Below, piece after piece: positions 49,108-55,324 of a DNA stretch of 64,000 bases. Source of the DNA: an uncultured Clostridia bacterium (lineage in GTDB: Bacteria > Bacillota > Clostridia > Oscillospirales > Acutalibacteraceae); the NCBI GenBank assembly GCA_947166625.1, contig CAMVEX010000002.1, positions 115,030-179,029 on the forward strand. The letters run 5' to 3'. The notes under the pieces are model-generated. The model searched no databases. It saw only the letters and a program-made list of their open reading frames with translations, and was not told where the DNA came from. Position numbers and translations under genes: made by a program. Each line of letters opens with the position of its first letter. The stretch's first letter is position 1.

Positions 49108-49142
49108 AAGCAGGGCTCGTTCTGAACCCTGCTTGTTTTTTG
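49108..49142. terminator. intrinsic terminator ending the synthetase-ilvE-vor operon
   Basis: AAGCAGGG pairs with CCCTGCTT and is followed by G and six T on the plus strand. It lies between convergent genes; the minus strand shows TTAAATTTTTTATTC, so it may serve the flavodoxin operon too. Confidence 0.85.
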
Positions 49143-49159
49143 CCTTAAAATAAATTCCA

Positions 49160-49573
49160 TTATTCGTTAAGTCCCTTTGCGAATGCTCCCGCGCGGGCAA
49201 AATCCTCCGCTGACGGCAGGCCTTTATTGATAAAGATCCACGATGCGGCGCAGTGAAATTCCTTATCGCTCAGCTTGATGCCGAGGCGGTCGGTCTCCTG
49301 CTTGATGATGTTATATGTGGATTTGCCGGAGGCAGAGGTGTTCATATTGATTACCTCGCCGATATTGTCTTTGTTGCGCTCGAGGAATGATTTTACCTCG
49401 CCGTCTATGTTTGCCGCATACATCGCGTTTATCAGAAACAGTCTGTCGATCTTTTCGTTAAGGTCTTTTGAAACATCAAACATTTCAAGCCCCGTCGCCT
49501 CCGATACGGCGCGGGCGAGCTTTTCGGTGTTGCCCTTCTTTGATTTAGTGAAATAACGGATCGCATTTTTCAT
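49160..49573 (-). CDS. flavodoxin-like protein
   Basis: This 137-residue protein begins with a strand and the loop FTKSKKGNTEKLARAV, a flavodoxin FMN-phosphate loop (T/S-x-x-G-N-T). It continues with the alternating pattern of a flavodoxin fold, including a TSASGKSTYNI loop. It is slightly short for long-chain flavodoxins. It is the last gene of the OhrR-peroxidase run, 12 bases after the peroxidase gene, and may supply electrons in peroxide defence (inference). Start has AGGAGA at normal spacing. Confidence 0.75.
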   Translation of the reverse strand: MKNAIRYFTKSKKGNTEKLARAVSEATGLEMFDVSKDLNEKIDRLFLINAMYAANIDGEVKSFLERNKDNIGEVINMNTSASGKSTYNIIKQETDRLGIKLSDKEFHCAASWIFINKGLPSAEDFARAGAFAKGLNE

Positions 49574-49585
49574 ATCAATTCTCCT

Positions 49586-50059
49586 TTACGCCTGCTTCGC
49601 GAGCTCGTCTTCAATGGCTTTTTCGATATCCTCCGGTTTATCCGACGGAGCATATCTCGCTTTGACATTGCCGTCTCTGTCAATGAGAAATTTTGTGAAA
49701 TTCCATTTTATCCTGCCCGGCTGCTGCTCCTTGAGCCAAGTGTAAAGAGGCGACTCATTGCGGCCGTTTACATTGATTTTTGAAAATCTCGGGAACTTGG
49801 TATCAAATCTCAATTTACAGAATGAATCGATCTTTTCATCGTTTCCGGGAGCCTGAAATGCAAACTGATTGCAGGGAAAATCAAGGATTTCAAAGCCTTC
49901 GGCGTTATATTTTTCATATATTTTCTCAAGGCCGTCATACTGAGGCGTAAAGCCGCAGTGAGTGGCGGTATTCACTATGAGCAGCACCTTGCCCCTGTAG
50001 TCCGCAAGCGATACCTCGTTGCCTTTGTTGTCCGTAACCCTGATGTCATAAATGCTCAT
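49586..50059 (-). CDS. glutathione peroxidase-family thiol peroxidase
   Basis: This 157-residue protein matches the bacterial GPx family: LLIVNTATHCGFTPQY with the peroxidatic Cys (Cys, not selenocysteine), FPCNQFAFQAPG with the second conserved Cys, and KWNFTKFLIDRDG with the catalytic Trp-Asn. Such enzymes reduce peroxides, usually with thioredoxin. Start at 50059 is preferred because AGGAG lies 9 bases upstream; an in-frame ATG 21 bases before is less suited. It is directly downstream of the OhrR-like regulator and likely controlled by it. Confidence 0.9.
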   Translation of the reverse strand: MSIYDIRVTDNKGNEVSLADYRGKVLLIVNTATHCGFTPQYDGLEKIYEKYNAEGFEILDFPCNQFAFQAPGNDEKIDSFCKLRFDTKFPRFSKINVNGRNESPLYTWLKEQQPGRIKWNFTKFLIDRDGNVKARYAPSDKPEDIEKAIEDELAKQA

Positions 50060-50091
50060 TTTTCTTTCTCCTTTTTTCATTTTTATTTTCT

Positions 50092-50538
50092 TTAACCTTT
50101 GTTTTCCCTGTCGCTGTCAAGGATTTTATAAAGGATTTTGTATAAAAATGCCGCTTCCTCGCCCGAGAGAGACACTTCCTTTGCAATGCTCTCAGGCACA
50201 CAGACCGCTTTTTCTTTAAGTTCACGGCCGGCTTGCGTAAGGGTTATGATAAGATTTCTCTCATCCCCTTCATCCTTGCGCTTTTTGATATAGCCCTTTG
50301 CCTCAAGCTTTTTGAGCAGCGGCGCGACGGTATTGCTCTTGAGATGAAGCGCCTCGCAGAGGAATTTTTCATTCACCTTCTCCTCTTCCCACAGCACCAT
50401 CATCACGATGTATTGAGTATATGTCAGATCAAGCTCGTCAAGCAGAGGCTTGTATCGCCTTGTGATAAGATTTGAAACCGCGTAAAGCGGAAAACAAAGC
50501 TGATTTTTAAGCCTGAGGGCTTCATATTTATTATCCAA
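50092..50538 (-). CDS. ohrR: OhrR-type MarR-family peroxide regulator
   Basis: This 148-residue winged-helix repressor has the OhrR marks KNQLCFPLYAVSNLITR with the redox-sensing Cys near the N-terminus, LDLTYTQYIVMMVLWEE, and the wing RKDEGDERNLIITLT. OhrR leaves DNA when its Cys is oxidised by organic peroxide. Start is TTG at 50538, with GAGGTG 6 bases upstream; the frame is open further, but no better start is seen. It lies upstream of, and co-transcribed with, the GPx gene, and its own promoter overlaps a dyad operator. A general MarR role is the alternative. Confidence 0.85.
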   Translation of the reverse strand: MDNKYEALRLKNQLCFPLYAVSNLITRRYKPLLDELDLTYTQYIVMMVLWEEEKVNEKFLCEALHLKSNTVAPLLKKLEAKGYIKKRKDEGDERNLIITLTQAGRELKEKAVCVPESIAKEVSLSGEEAAFLYKILYKILDSDRENKG

Positions 50539-50556
50539 TATCTTCACCTCACCCGA

Positions 50557-50585
50557 ATTATATCGCACGCGATACATTTTGTCAA
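50557..50585 (-). promoter_or_regulatory. ohrR promoter with overlapping dyad operator
   Basis: Minus-strand TTGACA and TATAAT (both exact) are spaced by 17 bases. TATCGCACGCGATA, a perfect 6-bp dyad at 50561-50574, overlaps the -10 and spacer: a natural site for autorepression by OhrR. Confidence 0.8.
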
Positions 50586-50599
50586 GAATTTTATTGCAA

Positions 50600-51400
50600 A
50601 TCCGACCGCTCAACTGCTTAAAGTAAAATTTATTCTTGTAACCGTAATCTAAAAAAACGACAGATATTATTGAAATATGAATTTTTGCTCTGTAATTCTG
50701 ACTATTTTCAAGCATTTGACATCGTAGGGGCGGATATCATCCGCCCGCTTTTTTATTGTCACCCGTCACAGATTAGGTTAGTGCAATATGTCTCATCCCG
50801 TAAGTGAAATCTGAATTTTTACTCTGTAATTCTGACTATTTTCAAGCATCTGACCCCGTAGGGGCTGACGCCCCGGCAGCCCGTTTTCATTCACACCCGA
50901 TACCGAGCGAATAAGGGGAATGTATCGCATCCCGAGGATGAGTTATTGTTTGAAATGTGCATTTTCAAGGATATGCGGAGCATTAGCCCTCTCCGAGACC
51001 GGAGAGGGTGGATTGTGAGCGAAACGAGCAAGACGGGTGTGGCGATATTTATACACACCCTCCACCGATCAGGTTAGTGCAATACGATCCATCCCTTAAA
51101 TGAGTACCAGTTTGATGCGTGCACCTCTGACGCTTGAATTCCAATGTCCAACCGCGGCGGTAAGCGCGAACAGTGAAGCCGCAGAATTCGGGCGTCGGCA
51201 TATTCTTTACCTGATGAATCGGCAAAGGCACGGCGATGATCCGCTCACCTGATTTTTGAGAATGAACAAGGCAAAAATTATGTTGCCGAACTTTTTGCTT
51301 CGGTTTATTCGCGGATTTCACATAGATTTTTTCAAAAAAACTGTTGACAAATCGCCAACTTCATAATATAATTAACAGGCGCTTTACGGAAGCGGTTTAT
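50600..51400. repeat. non-coding stretch with degenerate repeats and hairpins
   Basis: No convincing gene lies here. CTCTGTAATTCTGACTATTT with what follows recurs at about 50689 and 50822, each continuing into CGTAGGGGC and a GC-rich hairpin. The first hairpin is GGGCGGAT / ATCCGCCC plus a T run, 50728-50755. A second short unit, AGGTTAGTGCAATA, occurs at about 50775 and 51073. The pieces look like old copies of one intergenic repeat family. A 90-residue minus-strand frame (51049-51321) crosses this area and is not credited. Confidence 0.6.
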
Positions 51401-51476
51401 GGCGGAATAGCTCAGTGGCTAGAGCACTCGGTTCATACCCGGGGTGTCGGCGGTTCAAATCCACCTTCCGCTACCA
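51401..51476 (+). tRNA. tRNA-Met (CAT), elongator type
   Basis: It folds as a full cloverleaf with GGCGGAA / TTCCGCT acceptor arms, D arm GCTCAGTGGCTAGAGC, anticodon stem CTCGG / CCGGG with loop TTCATAC, and TTCAAAT T-loop. CCA is encoded. The body is close to elongator tRNA-Met of Firmicutes, which favours elongator Met over initiator or lysidine-Ile. Confidence 0.93.
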
Positions 51477-51481
51477 TATCC

Positions 51482-51556
51482 GGCCCGGTGGTCAAGCGGC
51501 TAAGACACCGCCCTTTCACGGCGGTAACACGAGTTCGATTCTCGTCCGGGTCACCA
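51482..51556 (+). tRNA. tRNA-Glu (TTC)
   Basis: The cloverleaf has GGCCCGG / CCGGGTC acceptor arms, anticodon stem CCGCC / GGCGG with loop CTTTCAC, T loop TTCGATT, and encoded CCA. It lies 5 bases after tRNA-Met. These two tRNA genes mark the border of the AT-rich island. Confidence 0.93.
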
Positions 51557-51671
51557 AACGAGCGATATCCGAACCTATCCTACAACGAAGGATTGGTTTG
51601 GATATCTTTCATTTTACGGCAAAATCAAGACCTTACGCTTTTCAACACATTTATTGAAACGGAGGTAGATT

Positions 51672-51914
51672 ATGCTTTACATTAAAACCTGCGAATACAA
51701 CATTGACAGCGGTTATCTTGAAGCGGAGGATATTTTCGGCAACAAATATGCCGTTGATGCCGAAGCGGTTGAGGATGAGTTTACACACAGTATGTACAGC
51801 CGCTCAACGCTTGACTACCTGCTGTATTATGAGCCGGTCAAATATCTTGATCTGCTCTTTTCTGGAAATCTTCCCGAATATCTGTTGACTCACAAATACG
51901 GATTGGATGACTGA
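51672..51914 (+). CDS. small acidic protein of unknown function
   Basis: This 80-residue protein (MLYIKTCEYNIDSGYLEAED, closing in LLTHKYGLDD) is acidic and Tyr-rich, without signal or membrane segment. A strong GGAGG lies 7 bases before the ATG, and a terminator follows the stop, so it is a real gene. Similar small proteins occur in Clostridia and may belong to a DUF6061-like family, which I cannot confirm. No function can be given. It sits between the tRNA pair and the mobile genes. Confidence 0.65.
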   Translation: MLYIKTCEYNIDSGYLEAEDIFGNKYAVDAEAVEDEFTHSMYSRSTLDYLLYYEPVKYLDLLFSGNLPEYLLTHKYGLDD

Positions 51915-51924
51915 ATGAAAAAAT

Positions 51925-51958
51925 CGCCCCGATGCTTTATGCAAAGGGGCGGTTTTTT
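51925..51958 (+). terminator. intrinsic terminator after the small acidic protein
   Basis: CGCCCC pairs with GGGGCG around a 15-base loop, followed by a G and six T. Confidence 0.8.
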
Positions 51959-51959
51959 G

Positions 51960-52175
51960 TTAAGATTCTTGTGATTCGACTGCTGTGTCGGATTCGCAGT
52001 CATCACTGTTATACATCATTATCCAGGGCTCAAGCCACTGAGAAAATATGTGTATAAATTCATCTTCGGTCAATGTCCTTTCTGTCAATTTTTCCTGTGC
52101 GGATATCGGTCTTCCGGCCGCTGTGTTATCATTTACCGATTCTTCGGATTGGGTGCCTGCATAGCATTCCTCCAT
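51960..52175 (-). CDS. small acidic protein downstream of the relaxase (uncertain)
   Basis: This 71-residue frame is acidic, with a central amphipathic part (TLTEDEFIHIFSQWLEPWIMMY) that could form a helix pair. It lies on the same strand as and 94 bases after the mobV gene. Its ATG is embedded in ATGGAGG with no clear upstream ribosome site. The composition looks protein-like, but I recognise no family; it may be an accessory gene of the mobilisable element or not expressed. Confidence 0.4.
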   Translation of the reverse strand: MEECYAGTQSEESVNDNTAAGRPISAQEKLTERTLTEDEFIHIFSQWLEPWIMMYNSDDCESDTAVESQES

Positions 52176-52269
52176 TCATAATAATTGCTGCTTATGTTTT
52201 TTGTTTCAGACCGTCATAGGCAGCGTCCTCCTCTCTTGGTTATTTTTATCTGTCCCGGTCATATGGTTT

Positions 52270-53196
52270 TTAACTTTTTTCGTGCGATTGTAATTGAGCA
52301 TTTCTCGATTCACCTTTATACAACTCCAAAATCTCGGGCGGAATATTTGAAACGAGTGATTTCAATTCCTCGTATTCCAGTTGCCGTTTCTTCATTTCGA
52401 GTTTTTCGGTGACGCTGATTTTGCTTTCTTTCTTGAGATCGGCATTTTCCTTGCGCATTTGCTTCATAGTCTCATCATAAACAGCGAGCTTTGAAAGCAG
52501 ATCTGCTCTGTCTTCCATATACTTTTTGACAAGTCTTTCGGCATCCGCTTTGCTCTGCTTCATATTTATGACGCCGATGTTATCAATCGCACCAACAAGC
52601 TTTTCTGCCTGCTTGTTCAGATTCTTGGCTTTCTTGAACAGCTGAGTGGGGATATATGTTCTGCCCGTTATCTGACTGCTTGTGCCTCTTTCAAGGTTGG
52701 GATATTTCTTTGACATCCAGGAATGGTAGCCATCCTGCCACATTGTCAGCTTCTGTTTGTTGCCGACAATCTCTTTTGCGGACAATCTGTGATCCTTCGT
52801 GATCGGAACAAAACACAGATGCATATGCGGAGTGGTTTCATCCATATGGACCGCTGCGGAGATAATCGTTCCTTCCGTAAGATTCTTTTTGAAGAACTCC
52901 AAAGCATATTCAAAGAATTCTCGGATTTCCTTTTTGCTCTTTTTCTTGAAAAACTCGTTACTTGCGGTTACTACCGTTTCCACTAAAACCACACTGTCTT
53001 TGCGGGTGCGACACTTGTGAATTGCTATCAGTTTCTTAATCAATTCTCGATAGCCGCTGTTTCGCTTAATCAGATTGTAATTATCTTTTGACTTGCTCAG
53101 GTCAATATCGGGATTGCTCTTGTATTCGGTTTTTGTTCTTTCGTTGTGCGCTTCGATTCCGCTTACGGCTGACGCCTTGTGCTTCTGAAAACGCAT
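52270..53196 (-). CDS. MobV/Pre-family plasmid mobilisation relaxase
   Basis: This 308-residue protein matches the MOBV (Pre/Mob) relaxases: an N-terminal MRFQKHKASAVSGIEAHNERTK, the metal site VHMDETTPHMHLCF (HxDExxPHxH, about 118-131), and a C-terminal coiled coil (about 225-285). It nicks the transferred strand at oriT using a His or Tyr nucleophile. Length is short compared with MobM (about 490), as the C-terminal part is reduced. A pMV158-type oriT lies about 740 bases upstream and a LexA-box promoter about 280 bases upstream. No transfer (T4SS) genes are visible, so it would need a helper element. Confidence 0.9.
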   Translation of the reverse strand: MRFQKHKASAVSGIEAHNERTKTEYKSNPDIDLSKSKDNYNLIKRNSGYRELIKKLIAIHKCRTRKDSVVLVETVVTASNEFFKKKSKKEIREFFEYALEFFKKNLTEGTIISAAVHMDETTPHMHLCFVPITKDHRLSAKEIVGNKQKLTMWQDGYHSWMSKKYPNLERGTSSQITGRTYIPTQLFKKAKNLNKQAEKLVGAIDNIGVINMKQSKADAERLVKKYMEDRADLLSKLAVYDETMKQMRKENADLKKESKISVTEKLEMKKRQLEYEELKSLVSNIPPEILELYKGESRNAQLQSHEKS

Positions 53197-53473
53197 GATT
53201 GCGTAATTTGCGTTATCACGCTCCTTTCCGAAAATTCAGTTTTTCATTTTTTCTTTTGCTACGTCATAATCATAACCTCCTTTTTTGAGCAAAATAAAAA
53301 AGCCCCGCATAACCGAACTGAGTTACACTTATTACAGTGAACTCGATTCGACTTATTACGGTGCTTGGTAGTTTTTCAGGTGCTTCTTTCTGTTCGTTGC
53401 AGAGCTGCTCCGCTCGCGCGATTTAAAGCCGGTATTCAATTTTTCGTCTTGGACGGTCTGTCCTTACATATAC

Positions 53474-53502
53474 AGTATAGAACAAACGTTCTGTTCTGTC
53501 AA
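53474..53502 (-). promoter_or_regulatory. consensus promoter with LexA/DinR box in the spacer
   Basis: Minus-strand TTGACA and TATACT are spaced by 17 bases. Inside the spacer, GAACAAACGTTC (53480-53491) fits the Firmicute LexA pattern GAAC-N4-GTTC. It points to mobV, whose start is 278 bases away. LexA control is inferred. Confidence 0.6.
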
Positions 53503-53841
53503 TAGAACTTCTGATATTATTTTCGGAAAATCGTCAATTCGATATATCTCTACTATTATTCATCTGGTGCCGAATCTGACACCGACGCTATTTTCCGGTG
53601 CCATTTTTGGCACCGTTTTTTCATTTCCGCAACCATTTATGCGGCTAAAACTTTTCATAAAACCGTTGAGAAATCTGTTGTTGCGGATTTTAAATTGCAT
53701 CAATACCCTTAAAAATGCAAAAAATATTTGTTCTGCGTAACAGGGGGTTATACGCCCTTTGCCCTCTGAGCCGAAACACGGTATTTTCAAAATCGGTATT
53801 TCCGCTCCGAAAATCGATTTCTCAATTCCGCCGAAAAGCAA

Positions 53842-53886
53842 AAATCTCAATCTTGCCTTAGTTGAGGCAGACTGAGATTTTTTTCA
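53842..53886 (+). terminator. intrinsic terminator in element backbone
   Basis: AAATCTCA / TGAGATTT, with inner TGCCT / AGGCA, followed by a run of seven T counting from the stem. No gene on the plus strand ends here, which suggests a lost gene. Confidence 0.7.
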
Positions 53887-53929
53887 TTTTATGTCAGTAA
53901 AAACACGGTGTTTTTCGACTCTTTCGGGC

Positions 53930-53973
53930 AAAGGTCTAACACACTAGACTTTGCGGGGCGCAAAGTCGTGTGC
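53930..53973 (-). other. origin of transfer (oriT), pMV158/MOBV type
   Basis: On the minus strand AAAGTCTAGTGTGTTAGAC contains TAGTGTGTTA, the core of the pMV158 MobM nick site (TAGTGTG^TTA), within a hairpin (AAAGTCTA / TAGACCTTT). A second inverted repeat (GCACACGACTTTGC / GCAAAGTCTAGTGTG) precedes it, as in pMV158. The expected nick lies opposite position 53939/53940. It agrees with the MobV relaxase next door. Confidence 0.8.
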
Positions 53974-54268
53974 CAAAGGGGAATTGCAAACAAGCCGGAT
54001 TGCCTCCGCAAACGCTTTTTTGCATTTTCCGTTCCCCTTTTGGATTACCCCCGGCGATTGAAATCAAAAAAATCGCTGTTTCAGATTTCAATCGGGAATT
54101 GTCGGTTGTTTCATTTTGTATCATATCGGGTTGACGGCAATTCTTGTATTTTTCGGTTGTTTGCATTTTGCAATCAACTGAAAAATAGCATTTTTTGAAA
54201 AATGGATTTCAACGATTTTTAATTTGAAACGGTAAAGAGATTATTTAGGATAACCTCCTTGTTGTTAT

Positions 54269-54364
54269 TCATGCTTTCGCGTGTAACAACAGTTTATCAT
54301 TGCTTTTTAGTAAGTGGTTATTGGCTTGTTCGAACAATTCGACCATTTGTTCATAGGTTTTCAT
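54269..54364 (-). CDS. possible 31-residue leader peptide gene
   Basis: The frame encodes MKTYEQMVELFEQANNHLLK and 11 further residues, a strongly amphipathic helix, and ends in ATGA beside the isolated AAGGAGG site. It is protein-like in composition but has no clear ribosome site and may be a remnant. Confidence 0.25.
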   Translation of the reverse strand: MKTYEQMVELFEQANNHLLKSNDKLLLHAKA

Positions 54365-54379
54365 TCTTCGCTTTATCAC

Positions 54380-55324
54380 TTAAAGAGCAGTAATACACTC
54401 TTCAAGATAACTCAAAAGGGTATCAAATTTAGAAGCTCTTTCCCTTAATTTCTGATGTAAAGCCGCATCTACAGTTATAATCTGTTTGTTTACTGTAATA
54501 GAAGTATCATCGTATTTTCTATGGCTTAAGGCAATCCTGTAATTATTGATTTCTTTAATATATTGAGATTTAAAACAATTAATCTCCTCAAAATCAGATG
54601 GGATGGTAATCATTTTATTGTCAATAAGAATTTCAATTGTTCTTGAAAGAATCGTTAACCGTCCAGTAATGCCAATTACAAATCGTTCAGTTTCATTATT
54701 TGCCAAATTAAACACGTTGGGATCTTGCTTGATTTCATTAACTGCTTTTTGTCTACCTAATAAAGAGTTTTCAAGAACAGACACCATACTCTCTGTTAAT
54801 ATATCGTGATATTGCGGCAGTTTATCCCAACAAATTTTTAATAATTCCTTAATCCTGATCTCAAATTCACTGGTATTATCTAAGAAGAATCCTCTAAGAT
54901 TGACAATGTCTTCCGAGCGACGAACAATCTTTTTTATTACATCAAATATTTTGCTTTCGAACAATTCTCCCTTCCTGTCTGCAAAGAAAACGCCATCAAT
55001 TAATGGATTCTTTTCTTTTAGAGCATCAACCATTTCTTGATGTTGTGAAGAATACAGAACGACATCTGTTAAGATAGCATTTGCCCTGATTAGGTTTACG
55101 ATTCTTTCTCCGGTATTCCCTGCAGCCAATTTATAATCCATCAGTATGAGATCAAAAGAATTGTCACTTCTTAATTTCTCTGAATCATACTCCGCGCCGT
55201 ATTCTCGTTTGATTTCTGTTTGAAAGCCGTAAATGTTTTTTAATTCACGTCGAATCATCTTGGATTCCATATCGAACCAAGTCGAATCATCTTCAAACCA
55301 CAATATTTTAAAAATGTTCGTCAT
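54380..55324 (-). CDS. receiver-domain protein with C-terminal helical domain bearing an RxxxxH (HEPN-like) motif
   Basis: This 314-residue protein has an N-terminal receiver-like domain (about 1-125): ILWFEDDSTWFD supplies the acidic pair, LILMDYKLAAG the phosphorylatable Asp and VVLYSSQ the conserved Ser. The C-terminal part (about 135-314) is all-helical and contains NNYRIALSHRKYD, with the R-x4-H spacing of HEPN ribonucleases. No DNA-binding domain is recognisable, so it is not a standard transcription regulator. Its ATGA overlaps the upstream double-GHKL gene, which implies a fixed partnership in which the GHKL protein controls it. HEPN assignment rests on one motif and is tentative. Confidence 0.6.
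   Translation of the reverse strand: MTNIFKILWFEDDSTWFDMESKMIRRELKNIYGFQTEIKREYGAEYDSEKLRSDNSFDLILMDYKLAAGNTGERIVNLIRANAILTDVVLYSSQHQEMVDALKEKNPLIDGVFFADRKGELFESKIFDVIKKIVRRSEDIVNLRGFFLDNTSEFEIRIKELLKICWDKLPQYHDILTESMVSVLENSLLGRQKAVNEIKQDPNVFNLANNETERFVIGITGRLTILSRTIEILIDNKMITIPSDFEEINCFKSQYIKEINNYRIALSHRKYDDTSITVNKQIITVDAALHQKLRERASKFDTLLSYLEECITAL

Larger units (their letters stand above)
53197..54379. other. relaxase upstream region without a confident gene
   Basis: About 1.2 kb without a recognisable protein. It holds an imperfect inverted repeat just before mobV (about 53196-53225), a promoter with LexA-like box, a plus-strand terminator, the oriT, and an isolated strong ribosome site AAGGAGGTTATCC (minus, 54253-54265) not followed by a start codon. 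Frames at 53560-53850 (minus) and 53908-54198 (plus) cross it but lack ribosome sites and are not credited. It looks like decayed backbone of a mobile element. Confidence 0.6.

Noticed and set aside
50688..50870. CRISPR array
   Set aside because: There are only two degenerate copies about 130 bases apart, with no regular spacers and no cas genes.
51049..51321. 90-residue minus-strand frame before the tRNA genes
   Set aside because: It overlaps the degenerate repeat area, has no good ribosome site and has an odd Arg/His/Thr-rich composition. It may be a spurious frame of a repeat.
51401..51476. Initiator tRNA-fMet or tRNA-Ile2 (lysidine) instead of elongator Met
   Set aside because: The acceptor and anticodon stems match elongator Met of Firmicutes; the three G-C pairs of initiator anticodon stems are not present in the usual form.
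53560..54198. Two frames of 96 residues (minus 53560-53850, plus 53908-54198)
   Set aside because: The first lies in AT-rich backbone with no ribosome site; the second runs through the oriT. Neither resembles a protein family.
54253..54265. A fragment of the 16S rRNA 3' end (GGATAACCTCCTT on the plus strand)
   Set aside because: The match is 12 of 13 bases but without flanking rRNA sequence; it is simply a very strong ribosome-binding site on the minus strand whose gene is missing.
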